Notes: generated by a model not told the origin, from the sequence alone. Numbered from the stretch's first letter, positions 1-6,802 are shown. The stretch is DNA of 7,885 nt from an uncultured Anaerostipes sp. (GCA_900756035.1 CAAEIR010000298.1:1-7885), one strand, 5' to 3'. Program-made: numbers and translations.

Positions 1-135
1 AGAAGAAATATGACTGCTTTCGCAGTCTGCATCTGGCGCGCAAAGCGGAGTAAGTCCCTCAAAGATTGAGGGATAGAGGGAGTTTGATGCGGACTTGTTC
101 GCTTTGTCCGATTCTCTGCAATGTCAAAGATAGTG
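1..135. other. hairpin-rich non-coding left edge, possible dispersed repeat or leader
   Basis: No gene is supported here. Two frames are open from the left edge, but they stop at 51-53 and 67-69 and give short, non-descript peptides. Several perfect inverted repeats are visible: GACTGC/GCAGTC with a TTTC loop (12-27), CCCTCAA/TTGAGGG with a 3-nt loop (56-72), CGGAC/GTCCG (90-94 with 106-110), and a longer-range pairing of 41-49 with 98-106 (CAAAGCGGA with TTCGCTTTG, one G-U pair). The last one encloses the 56-72 hairpin and competes with 90-110. This density suggests a folded RNA or a palindromic interspersed repeat. It could also be the 3' UTR of an upstream gene outside the window. Nothing identifies a known RNA family. 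Confidence 0.35.
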
Positions 136-175
136 TACTCGCATTTTGTCAAAAAGTCAATAAGAAAGGAACTTT

Positions 176-1495
176 ATGAATTTACAGGGAAAACGGGCGG
201 CAATCGTAACTTTGGGATGTAAAGTAAATCAATATGAAACAGATGCCATGTATGGAATGTTAAAAGAGGCGGGCGTTTCCATGGTCGATTCTAAGGAGAC
301 AGCAGATATTTATATTGTAAATACTTGTTCCGTGACGAATATGGCAGAACGAAAATCCCGGCAGATGCTTCATCGTGCAAAAAAGAAAAATCCCGATGTA
401 GTTGTGGCTGCAGTGGGATGTTATGCCCAGGTTGGAAAAGAAGAATTAGCAAAAGATGAAAATATTGATTTGATTATTGGGAATAATAAAAAGAAGGATC
501 TTGTTCAGATTCTGGAAGATTATATAGGAGCTTCAAGTCATAAATCAGAAGTTCTGGATATTGCCCGTGACAGGACGTATGAAAACCTTCAGGTGAAACA
601 GCTAAAGGAACATACGAGAGCTTATATTAAGGTACAGGATGGATGCAATCAGTTTTGTTCTTACTGCATTATTCCTTATGCCAGAGGAAGAGTCAGAAGC
701 CGGGAAAAAGAAGATATTTTGCAGGAGATCAGGATGCTTGCAAATGACGGATGTCAGGAATTTGTCATTACAGGGATCCATGTAACTTCCTATGGAAAAG
801 ATTTAAAAGACATTACTTTGATCGATCTGTTAGAAGAGATTTCTGAAGTTCAGGGAGTGAGAAGAATTCGTCTTGGCTCACTGGAACCTGGATTTATTAC
901 GGAAGATACAGTGATGCGGTTAAGTCGGATCAAAAGTTTTTGTCCGCATTTTCACTTGTCACTGCAAAGTGGATGTGATTCCGTGTTAGAAAGAATGAAC
1001 CGAAAGTATACGACAGCACAGGTAAGGGAAAAATGCGATTGTATCCGGCGTCATTTTGACAGTCCGGCATTGACGACAGATATTATCGTTGGATTTCCGG
1101 GCGAGACAGAGGAAGAATTTGAACAGACGAGAGCATTTTTAGAAGAAATTAATCTCTATGAAATGCATGTATTTAAATATTCGATCCGAAAGGGAACCAA
1201 AGCGGCAGACATGATTCCTCAGGTTGATGCTCAGATAAAGACAGCAAGAAGCAGTGTACTGCTGGAAATGTCTCAAAGACATCAGAGAGAATTTGAAGAA
1301 AAACAGCTTGGGAGTATTCGGGAAGTTTTGATTGAGGAAAAAGTTCACGGAGAAAATGATCTTTATACAGGTCATACAAAGGAGTATATTAAGGTGGCTG
1401 TGTATAACAGTCAGCCGTTGGAAAACCAGACAATACAGGTGAAATTGAAAGAAATTTCTCCGAATGGATTTGTAATGGCAGAGAGGGAAAAATAA
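176..1495 (+). CDS. mtaB: tRNA threonylcarbamoyladenosine methylthiotransferase MtaB (radical SAM)
   Basis: This cytoplasmic radical-SAM enzyme adds a methylthio group to t6A at position 37 of ANN-decoding tRNAs, giving ms2t6A. The 439-residue protein has the family layout. The N-terminal UPF0004 domain carries cluster cysteines C15 (TLGCKVNQ), C51 (NTCSVT) and C82 (VGCYAQ). The radical-SAM core has C157, C161 and C164 (GCNQFCSYC), followed by LGSLEP, LSLQSGC and DIIVGFPGET segments. A TRAM-like RNA-binding domain occupies roughly residues 375-436. The TLGCKVNQ motif and the CNQFCSYC form favour MtaB over MiaB or RimO. Start: AAAGGA at 165-170 lies 5 nt before the ATG. The next gene begins 97 nt downstream behind its own likely promoter. 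All six cysteines are present, so the enzyme should be active. Confidence 0.95.
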   Translation: MNLQGKRAAIVTLGCKVNQYETDAMYGMLKEAGVSMVDSKETADIYIVNTCSVTNMAERKSRQMLHRAKKKNPDVVVAAVGCYAQVGKEELAKDENIDLIIGNNKKKDLVQILEDYIGASSHKSEVLDIARDRTYENLQVKQLKEHTRAYIKVQDGCNQFCSYCIIPYARGRVRSREKEDILQEIRMLANDGCQEFVITGIHVTSYGKDLKDITLIDLLEEISEVQGVRRIRLGSLEPGFITEDTVMRLSRIKSFCPHFHLSLQSGCDSVLERMNRKYTTAQVREKCDCIRRHFDSPALTTDIIVGFPGETEEEFEQTRAFLEEINLYEMHVFKYSIRKGTKAADMIPQVDAQIKTARSSVLLEMSQRHQREFEEKQLGSIREVLIEEKVHGENDLYTGHTKEYIKVAVYNSQPLENQTIQVKLKEISPNGFVMAEREK

Positions 1496-1496
1496 A

Positions 1497-1530
1497 GAGA
1501 ACGTGTTAAGTTCTCATGAAATTTTGGGTT
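1497..1530 (+). terminator. weak hairpin after mtaB, possible terminator
   Basis: GAGAAC (1497-1502) and GTTCTC (1510-1515) form a 6-bp stem with a 7-nt loop directly after the mtaB stop codon. The following sequence is only moderately T-rich and the T's are interrupted, so termination would be partial at best. Confidence 0.25.
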
Positions 1531-1535
1531 TTCCA

Positions 1536-1564
1536 TTGCTATTTCACAGGTTTTATATTAAAAT
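1536..1564 (+). promoter_or_regulatory. sigma-A-like promoter for ireB
   Basis: TTGCTA (1536-1541) and TAAAAT (1559-1564) are separated by exactly 17 bp, and the region is AT-rich. The site lies in the 97-nt gap between mtaB and ireB, about 30 nt before the ireB start. It would drive ireB, ruvX and the DUF1292 gene. This is a consensus match by eye only. Confidence 0.5.
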
Positions 1565-1592
1565 AGAACTACATGAAAGGGACGTGATAATT

Positions 1593-1847
1593 ATGGATAA
1601 CAATCGTACACAACATTTTTCAGTTGTAAAAGAGGAATTTGATGTATACATGATTTTAGAACGTGTATACGAAGCTTTACAGGAAAAAGGATATAATCCT
1701 GTAAACCAGATCGTTGGATATCTGATGTCAGGAGATCCGACTTATATTACCAGTCATAAGAATGCAAGAAGTATTATTAACAAGGTAGAGCGCGACGAGA
1801 TTATGGAAGCTCTGCTTGAGAACTATATTGATACGAAGTTAAAGTAG
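1593..1847 (+). CDS. ireB: IreB family regulatory phosphoprotein (DUF965, YrzL)
   Basis: This 84-residue protein matches the IreB/YrzL family along its length. The core EALQEKGYNPVNQIVGYLMS followed by SGDPTYI and an ARSII..VERDEIMEALLENY helix is diagnostic. In Enterococcus faecalis, IreB is a small cytoplasmic substrate of the PASTA kinase IreK and lowers cephalosporin resistance; phosphorylation there is on N-terminal threonines. The only N-terminal threonine here is T6 (MDNNRTQHF), with S10 nearby, so any kinase site would be one of these (inference). Start choice: the frame is open upstream to 1503, but the ATG at 1593 gives the family length and follows AAAGGG (1576-1581). An in-frame GTG at 1584 sits too close to that ribosome-binding site. 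ruvX follows after 11 nt. Confidence 0.93.
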   Translation: MDNNRTQHFSVVKEEFDVYMILERVYEALQEKGYNPVNQIVGYLMSGDPTYITSHKNARSIINKVERDEIMEALLENYIDTKLK

Positions 1848-1858
1848 ACAGTGTTATT

Positions 1859-2275
1859 ATGAGAATCTTAGGGTTAGATTATGGGACAAGGACAGTAGGT
1901 GTGGCAGTGAGCGATGAGCTGGGATTGACAGCTCAGCCTTTAGAGACGATCACCCGCAAGGATGCGAATAAACTTCGCAAGACTTATGCTCGGATTGAAG
2001 AATTGGTGAGACAATATAATGTTGACACCATTGTTCTTGGATTCCCGAAAAATATGAATAATACGATCGGTGAACGGGGAAATGATACGATGGATTTCCG
2101 CGATGCTTTGGTGCGTCGTACGAATGCAGAGGTTATCTTATGGGACGAGAGACTTACAACGGTTGCATCAGAAAGAGTTCTGATGGAGAGCGGAGTGCGC
2201 CGGGAGAACCGGAAAAAAGTGATCGACCAGATTGCCGCGTCTTTAATTTTACAGGGATATTTAGATTCCTTATAG
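1859..2275 (+). CDS. ruvX: RuvX/YqgF family nuclease (putative Holliday junction resolvase / pre-16S rRNA nuclease)
   Basis: This RNase H-fold protein has 138 residues, the usual length. Visible motifs are the first strand LGLDYGTRTVGVAVSD with catalytic D7, the VLGFPKNMN segment (residues 59-67), WDERLTT with E97, and the last helix with D123 (IDQIAASLIL). The three acidic residues match the family's metal-binding triad. Members are described as Holliday junction resolvases and, in E. coli YqgF, as needed for 16S rRNA 5'-end maturation; the sequence does not decide between these roles. The 11 nt between the ireB stop and this ATG (ACAGTGTTATT) contain no recognisable Shine-Dalgarno sequence, so translation probably depends on coupling to ireB. 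It corresponds to yrrK in the B. subtilis yrzL-yrrK-yrzB order. Confidence 0.93.
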   Translation: MRILGLDYGTRTVGVAVSDELGLTAQPLETITRKDANKLRKTYARIEELVRQYNVDTIVLGFPKNMNNTIGERGNDTMDFRDALVRRTNAEVILWDERLTTVASERVLMESGVRRENRKKVIDQIAASLILQGYLDSL

Positions 2276-2287
2276 AGAAAGGAAGTA

Positions 2288-2557
2288 ATGATGAGAGAAA
2301 AAGAGAATCAGATTCTTTTTCTGGACGAAGATGGCAACGAAATTGAATTTATTGTTTTAGAGCAGACAACACTTGCAGGAAGAAATTATCTGCTGGTAGC
2401 AGATTCTATGGAAGAAGACGGAGTTGTTCTGATTATGAGAGAGGTTCAGCTGGAGGATGATTATGTATCCTATGAGATTGTAGAGGACGAAGCGGAGCTG
2501 GACATGATTTCAAAGATTTTTAATGAGTTAACGGAAGAGTTTGAAGTGAGTTTATAA
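2288..2557 (+). CDS. DUF1292 family protein (YrzB-like)
   Basis: This small acidic protein of 88-89 residues, with no membrane segment or signal peptide, has the DUF1292 pattern. An FLDEDGNEIEF strand near the N-terminus is followed by NYLLVADS, then a hydrophobic strand VVLIMREV and an acidic C-terminus (EDEAELDMISKIFNEL). The function of the family is unknown. It is almost always found next to ruvX and ireB, as yrzB is in B. subtilis, which suggests a shared but undefined role. Two adjacent ATG codons (2288 and 2291) follow AAAGGA (2278-2283). The second has the more usual 7-nt spacing, so the protein may start one residue later. It is followed by a folded 3' region rather than directly by the next gene. 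Confidence 0.88.
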   Translation: MMREKENQILFLDEDGNEIEFIVLEQTTLAGRNYLLVADSMEEDGVVLIMREVQLEDDYVSYEIVEDEAELDMISKIFNELTEEFEVSL

Positions 2558-2574
2558 AAAAGTATCATAAGATG

Positions 2575-2671
2575 AAAGACATGCCACTTGGGAAGCCCTT
2601 AGACACAGAGAGGGAATAGGAAATTTAAAGTAGGTCAGATTGCCTTGCCTTTTCCTGTGGCTTGTTTTTTT
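2575..2671 (+). terminator. structured 3' UTR ending in a T-tract; intrinsic terminator or small RNA
   Basis: The 3' arm GTGGCTTGTTTTTT pairs back to AAAGACATGCCAC at 2575-2587, 70 bases upstream. This closing helix spans 13 positions with one T-T mismatch (2582/2662) and one G-U pair. Inside it, CCCTT (2596-2600) pairs with GAGGG (2610-2614), and AGGAAA (2618-2623) pairs with TTTCCT (2651-2656), stacking directly on the closing helix. A shorter AGG/CCT hairpin (2632-2634 with 2643-2645) may cap it. A run of seven T's (2665-2671) ends the structure. AAGCC (2594? region, 2593-2597) can alternatively pair with GGCTT (2659-2663), excluding the GCCAC/GTGGC helix. It can be read as a terminator for the ireB-ruvX-DUF1292 transcript, as an rnj leader attenuator, or as a small RNA. 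No known riboswitch family is recognised. Confidence 0.5.
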
Positions 2672-2683
2672 GCACACTCCTTT

Positions 2684-2712
2684 TTGCTTCCAACGAGATG
2701 AAACAATAGATT
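2684..2712 (+). promoter_or_regulatory. weak promoter candidate for rnj
   Basis: TTGCTT (2684-2689) and TAGATT (2707-2712) are 17 bp apart, downstream of the folded region and upstream of the rnj ribosome-binding site. The -10 match is only fair. The -10 lies inside a small dyad, ACAAT-AG-ATTGT (2703-2714). Tentative; its position after a terminator is the main support. Confidence 0.3.
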
Positions 2713-2742
2713 GTCAGACTGATAGAAAATGGAGGAAGAACG

Positions 2743-4518
2743 TTGAGAGACAATCAGCAAAGACAACAGGTAAAACCAAAAAAAGTAAACTATTCAAAGG
2801 AAAAAAAGACATATAACAAAAACAATTATCAATCAAGAGGACACCGTAATCCGGCACCGCGGAGAAGACCAAGTTCCGTAAAGGTAATTCCGCTGGGAGG
2901 CCTTGGACAGATTGGAATGAATATTACGGCATTTGAATGTAATAATCAGATTCTGGTTGTAGACTGTGGACTCGCATTTCCGGATGATGATATGCTGGGA
3001 ATCGATCTGGTAATTCCGGATATCACATATTTAAAGGATAATGCATCCAAGATTCGCGGACTTGTAATAACGCATGGTCATGAAGATCATATTGGCGCAA
3101 TCCCTTATTTTGAGAAGGAACTGAACGTTCCGATTTATGCGACAAAACTTACAATGGCATTGATTGAGAACAAGTTAAAGGAACATGGCCTTTTGAATAC
3201 GGTAGAACGCCATGTAGTATCTCACGGAGATCGCGTAAAACTGGGCATTTTTGATGTGGAATTCATAAAGACCAACCACAGTATTGCTGATGCGGCTGCG
3301 CTGGCAATTACGACACCGGCAGGTGTGATTATTCATACCGGAGATTTTAAAGTAGATCATACACCGCTGTTTGGAGAGGCGATTGATCTTGCAAGATTTG
3401 CCGAATTGGGGAACAGAGGAGTCCTTGCACTGATGGCAGACAGCACGAACGTAGAGCGCCAGGGCTATACGCCTTCTGAAAAAAATGTCGGAAAGCGTTT
3501 AGACAGTCTGTTTGCAGAACATCTGAAGGGCAGAATGATTATTGCAACCTTTGCTTCGAATGTGGATCGTGTACAGCATATTATAAATTCGGCTCACAAA
3601 TACGGAAGAAAAGTTGCGGTAGAAGGCCGCAGCATGGTAAATATCATTGATACGGCATCTGAGCTTGGATATATTAAGATTCCAAAAAATACTTTGATTG
3701 AGACAGATCAGATTAAAAATTATCCGGATGATCAGATTGTTTTAATTACGACAGGAAGTCAGGGAGAGACGATGGCTGCCTTGTCCCGTATGGCAAATTC
3801 CACTCATAGAAAAGTGTCAATTATGCCAACGGATACAATTATTTTCAGTTCCAGCCCGATTCCTGGAAATGAAAAGAATATTTCCAAAATTATGAACGAA
3901 CTGGCAGCAAAGGGTGCCCAGGTTGTATTTGAAGATACTCATGTTTCCGGACATGCCTGCAGAGAAGAACTGCGTCTGATTTACGCATTGACAAAGCCGA
4001 AATATGCAATTCCGGTTCACGGAGAATACCGTCACTTAATGCGTCATCAGGAACTTGCAGTAGAGATGGGAATTTCAAAACAAAATGTATTTGTACTCTC
4101 AGAAGGAGATGTTTTGGAACTGAACAAGCGTCAGGGAAAAGTTACAGAAAAAGTACATGCAGGAGGAATTCTTGTGGATGGACTTGGTGTTGGTGATGTA
4201 GGAAATATCGTACTAAATGACCGTAAAATGCTGTCTCAGAATGGTTTAATTATTGCTACCGTAACACTTCAAAAGCATGGAAATCAGATTCTTGCAGGCC
4301 CGGATATTGTATCCAGAGGGTTTGTCTATGTAAGAGAATCAGAGTCTTTGATGGAAGGGGCAAGGGAGATTGCCTTAGAAGCAGTCGAAGAGTGCATGGA
4401 GCGCAATATTACAGATTGGGCAAGAATCAAGACAAAGATTAAAGATGAATTGAGTAATTATATCTGGAAACGAACAAAACGAAATCCGATGATCCTTCCA
4501 ATTATTACAGAGGTTTAA
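2743..4518 (+). CDS. rnj: ribonuclease J (metallo-beta-lactamase/beta-CASP)
   Basis: RNase J is a cytoplasmic endo- and 5'-3' exoribonuclease central to mRNA decay and RNA processing in Bacillota. The 591-residue protein has PLGGLGQIGMN (50-60), the metal-binding THGHEDH motif with H111, H113, D115 and H116, TNHSIADA with H179, HTGDF with D201, a beta-CASP segment with SGHACREE, and PVHGEYRH with H426. All expected catalytic residues are therefore present. The C-terminus (KRNPMILPIITEV) is typical and complete. It starts at TTG, 7 nt after GGAGG (2731-2735); no nearby ATG is in frame. The first ~45 residues are an extra low-complexity tail with 14 Lys/Arg, many Asn/Gln and only two acidic residues, making the protein longer than B. 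subtilis RNase J1. The next gene starts 1 nt after the stop, so the two are co-transcribed. Confidence 0.95.
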   Translation: MRDNQQRQQVKPKKVNYSKEKKTYNKNNYQSRGHRNPAPRRRPSSVKVIPLGGLGQIGMNITAFECNNQILVVDCGLAFPDDDMLGIDLVIPDITYLKDNASKIRGLVITHGHEDHIGAIPYFEKELNVPIYATKLTMALIENKLKEHGLLNTVERHVVSHGDRVKLGIFDVEFIKTNHSIADAAALAITTPAGVIIHTGDFKVDHTPLFGEAIDLARFAELGNRGVLALMADSTNVERQGYTPSEKNVGKRLDSLFAEHLKGRMIIATFASNVDRVQHIINSAHKYGRKVAVEGRSMVNIIDTASELGYIKIPKNTLIETDQIKNYPDDQIVLITTGSQGETMAALSRMANSTHRKVSIMPTDTIIFSSSPIPGNEKNISKIMNELAAKGAQVVFEDTHVSGHACREELRLIYALTKPKYAIPVHGEYRHLMRHQELAVEMGISKQNVFVLSEGDVLELNKRQGKVTEKVHAGGILVDGLGVGDVGNIVLNDRKMLSQNGLIIATVTLQKHGNQILAGPDIVSRGFVYVRESESLMEGAREIALEAVEECMERNITDWARIKTKIKDELSNYIWKRTKRNPMILPIITEV

Positions 4519-4519
4519 C

Positions 4520-4921
4520 ATGAGTTCTTCAGAAGAGAAAAGTTTCCTGAAATCAGATTCTTTTCAGTTGTTTTTTCGGACGCTAAGCTGGGTTTTTTGT
4601 ATCTGCATGGTAATTTGCATTTTTTATGGAGCGTATGTTATTGCAGAACAGACATTTTCAAATCCCGCTTATGATACAAATAGTCATAAACTGATCCGGG
4701 TGATTGTGAAACCTTCAGATTCTGAAGAAGATGTTGCAACAGAACTGGTGAAGAAGAAATTGATTTACGGGAAAAACCGTTTCCGAATACGGAAATATTT
4801 TTCAAAATATCAAAGAAAGGCATTTCAGCCGGGAACCTATGAGTTTTCGCAGTCCCAGGGTATGGATGATATTATGGGTATTTTGTGCGGAGATCAGATA
4901 TCGGAGGAGATCATACAATGA
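4520..4921 (+). CDS. short MltG/YceG-like membrane protein lacking the catalytic domain
   Basis: The 133-residue protein has a cytoplasmic N-terminus, one transmembrane helix (about residues 21-42) and an external domain resembling only the LysM-like N-terminal part of MltG. The signs are IRVIVKPSDSEEDVATEL, then a Tyr/Arg-rich stretch, FQPGTYEFS, and a final helix with DDIMGILCG. It stops just where full MltG (over 300 residues) continues into its endolytic transglycosylase domain, so the catalytic glutamate is absent. The end is an ordinary stop that overlaps the next start as ATGA; no continuing MltG frame follows, so this is a short form, not a recent frameshift. Its place between RNase J and the methyltransferase matches yrrL (mltG) of B. 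subtilis. A ribosome-binding site (AGAGG, 4509-4513) lies inside rnj. A peptidoglycan-binding or regulatory role at the membrane is inference; enzyme activity is unlikely. Confidence 0.75.
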   Translation: MSSSEEKSFLKSDSFQLFFRTLSWVFCICMVICIFYGAYVIAEQTFSNPAYDTNSHKLIRVIVKPSDSEEDVATELVKKKLIYGKNRFRIRKYFSKYQRKAFQPGTYEFSQSQGMDDIMGILCGDQISEEIIQ

Positions 4922-5580
4922 TAGTGGATTCAAATATTACAGAATATATCCGCTCATTGATCCGGGAAGAGAAGAATGATTTAGAGAAAATTGAACAAGA
5001 GGCCAGAGAAAATCATGTTCCGATTGTCAAACCAGAGACAAAGGAATTGCTGAGGACTCTGGTCCTTTTAAAAAAGCCGATGAAAATCCTGGAAGTTGGT
5101 GCAGCTGTAGGATTTTCATCTCTTTATATGAATTCTTATCAGCCGGAAGGGGGAACAGTCCTCACCATTGAGCGAAATGACAAAAGAATTTTAAAAGCCA
5201 GAGAAAATATCAGGAAAACAGGAAAAGAACAGGCTGTTACACTTCTGGAAGGAGATGCGATTGAGATTTTAAAAGAAATCAAAGGATCGTTTGATCTTAT
5301 TTTTGTAGATGCAGCAAAGGGTCAGTATATTCACTTTCTGGAGGATGTATTAAGACTGTTGGCGCCGGAGGGCGTTTTGGTATCTGACAATGTGCTTCAG
5401 GATGGAGATGTAGCAAAGTCACGGTATGCCATTGAACGTAGAGACCGGACGATTCATAAGAGAATGAGAGACTATTTATATACAATCAAAAATCATCCGC
5501 TGTTAGAAACTGTGATTCTTCCGGTAGGTGATGGCGTGGCAATCAGTATAAAGACAGGAGAAACCAATGAGAAAAATTGA
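4918..5580 (+). CDS. trmR: O-methyltransferase, TrmR-like (tRNA 5-hydroxyuridine methyltransferase)
   Basis: This 220-residue class I SAM-dependent methyltransferase is of the COMT-like family. Motif I is ILEVGAAVGFSS (57-68). The acidic ribose-binding residue is E85 (TIERN), and GDA at 112-114 marks the adenine-binding region. The metal site expected of this family is seen as D131 (FVDAAKGQY) with D157 and N158 (SDNVLQDG). The B. subtilis counterpart YrrM (TrmR) methylates 5-hydroxyuridine at tRNA wobble position 34 to 5-methoxyuridine. The U32 gene that would supply the hydroxylated substrate follows immediately, which supports the same role. The ATG at 4918 overlaps the previous stop as ATGA and follows GGAGGAG (4903-4909) by 8 nt. 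An in-frame ATG at 4885 lies within the preceding gene and has no comparable site. Confidence 0.87.
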   Translation: MIVDSNITEYIRSLIREEKNDLEKIEQEARENHVPIVKPETKELLRTLVLLKKPMKILEVGAAVGFSSLYMNSYQPEGGTVLTIERNDKRILKARENIRKTGKEQAVTLLEGDAIEILKEIKGSFDLIFVDAAKGQYIHFLEDVLRLLAPEGVLVSDNVLQDGDVAKSRYAIERRDRTIHKRMRDYLYTIKNHPLLETVILPVGDGVAISIKTGETNEKN

Positions 5581-6790
5581 GTTATTAATTCCAGCAAGTA
5601 ATTTGGAAGTGTTAAAAGTTGCTGTTTTGTATGGGGCGGATGCAGTGTATATCGGAGGAGAGATGTATGGTCTGCGCGCCAAAGCAAAAAACTTTTCTAT
5701 GGAAGATGTAAAAGAAGGGATTGCGTTTGCACATGAACACAGGGTAAAGGTTTATATTACTGCGAACATTGTGGCGCATAATGAAGATTTAGAGGGAATT
5801 AAAAAATACTTTGAAGAGTTGAAAGAAATAAAACCGGATGCTCTGATTATTTCAGATCCGGGGGTATTTATGCTGGCAAAAGAGATTTGCCCTGATATCG
5901 AACGCCATATCAGTACTCAGGCGAACAGTACCAACTATGCAACTTATAATTTCTGGTATGATCAGGGAGCATCCCGCGTTGTTTCTGCCAGAGAATTATC
6001 ATTAGACGAGATTAGAGATATCCGTGCACATATTCCTGAAGATATGGAGATCGAATCTTTTGTACATGGAGCTATGTGCATTTCACATTCCGGAAGATGC
6101 CTTTTGAGCAACTACTTTACCGGAAGGAATGCCAACAGCGGTGAGTGTACACATCCATGTCGCTGGAAATATTCTGTAGTGGAAGAAACCAGACCGGGAG
6201 AATATATGCCGGTATATGAGAATGAGAGGGGAACTTATATCTTTAATTCCAAAGACTTGAATATGATAGAATATATTGATCAGATTCTTAGTGCAGGAAT
6301 TGACAGTTTAAAAATCGAGGGACGCATGAAGACAGCGCTTTATGTGGCTACAGTGGCAAGGACTTATCGAAAGGCCATTGATGACTGTATGGAATCCGTG
6401 GAAAAATATAAGGCGAATCTGGATTATTACAGAGATGAGATTGCAAAATGTACCTACCGTCAGTTTACAACGGGATTTTATTTTGATAAGACGGATGAAA
6501 ATTCTCAGATTTACGATAGCAATACTTATATTAAGAATTATACGTATATCGGTATTGTTCAGGGACATAATGACAGGGGATTTGCTTTGTTAGAGCAGAA
6601 AAACAAATTTTCTGTGGGAGAGACGATTGAGGTAATGATTCCTGACGGAACGAACCGGGACGTTGTCGTAAAGGCGATTGAGGATGAAGATGGCAGAAGC
6701 ATGGATTGTGCTCCGCATCCAAAACAGATGGTATATGTAGATTTCGGCGAGGAAATCAAAGAGGGATATCTATTAAGACGAAAAGAATAG
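5567..6790 (+). CDS. trhP: U32 family protein, TrhP-like (prephenate-dependent tRNA uridine hydroxylation)
   Basis: The 407-residue protein is a U32 'peptidase' family member. It opens with ELLIPASNLEVLKVAVLYGA and a DAVYIGG strand, has HISTQANSTN (114-123), and carries the family signature ESFVHGAMCISHSGRC (163-178). C171, C178, C194 and C198 are the cysteines around the signature expected to hold an Fe-S cluster. IEGRMKTALYVA and a C-terminal barrel-like domain follow. TrhP of E. coli and YrrN/YrrO of B. subtilis are needed for 5-hydroxyuridine 34 in tRNA, using prephenate. Overlap with trmR by 14 nt (AGGAG at 5556-5560, 6 nt before ATG) supports that pathway. Only one U32 gene is present, of YrrO/TrhP size. 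The KDL-x-M segment has N232 where several U32 proteins have a cluster cysteine. A collagenase-like protease is the older, less likely label. Confidence 0.85.
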   Translation: MRKIELLIPASNLEVLKVAVLYGADAVYIGGEMYGLRAKAKNFSMEDVKEGIAFAHEHRVKVYITANIVAHNEDLEGIKKYFEELKEIKPDALIISDPGVFMLAKEICPDIERHISTQANSTNYATYNFWYDQGASRVVSARELSLDEIRDIRAHIPEDMEIESFVHGAMCISHSGRCLLSNYFTGRNANSGECTHPCRWKYSVVEETRPGEYMPVYENERGTYIFNSKDLNMIEYIDQILSAGIDSLKIEGRMKTALYVATVARTYRKAIDDCMESVEKYKANLDYYRDEIAKCTYRQFTTGFYFDKTDENSQIYDSNTYIKNYTYIGIVQGHNDRGFALLEQKNKFSVGETIEVMIPDGTNRDVVVKAIEDEDGRSMDCAPHPKQMVYVDFGEEIKEGYLLRRKE

Positions 6791-6802
6791 AAATCTTTTG
6801 GA

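Noticed and set aside
1..69. C-terminal end of an upstream gene
   Set aside because: Two frames are open from the edge, but the peptides are short and arginine/lysine-rich with no family likeness, and they run through perfect hairpins.
1503..1592. 30-residue N-terminal extension of IreB
   Set aside because: The frame is open, but this stretch contains the promoter and ribosome-binding site, and the family length fits a start at 1593.
2581..2650. Resemblance to parts of a cobalamin riboswitch or small SRP RNA
   Set aside because: Short matches (GCCACT..GGGAAG, AGGTCAG) are present, but the essential conserved core elements of both families are missing.
4885..4917. Earlier in-frame ATG for the methyltransferase
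   Set aside because: It lies within the preceding gene, has no good ribosome-binding site, and the 4918 ATG has GGAGGAG at ideal spacing plus an ATGA overlap.
6308..6568. Minus-strand and alternative-frame open stretches inside trhP, and similar ones inside mtaB, rnj, trmR and sigK
   Set aside because: They lie wholly or mainly within well-supported genes, lack ribosome-binding sites and have no recognisable protein features.
5567..6790. Secreted collagenase-like protease
   Set aside because: No signal peptide is present, and the cysteine pattern and pairing with trmR fit the tRNA-hydroxylation branch of U32.
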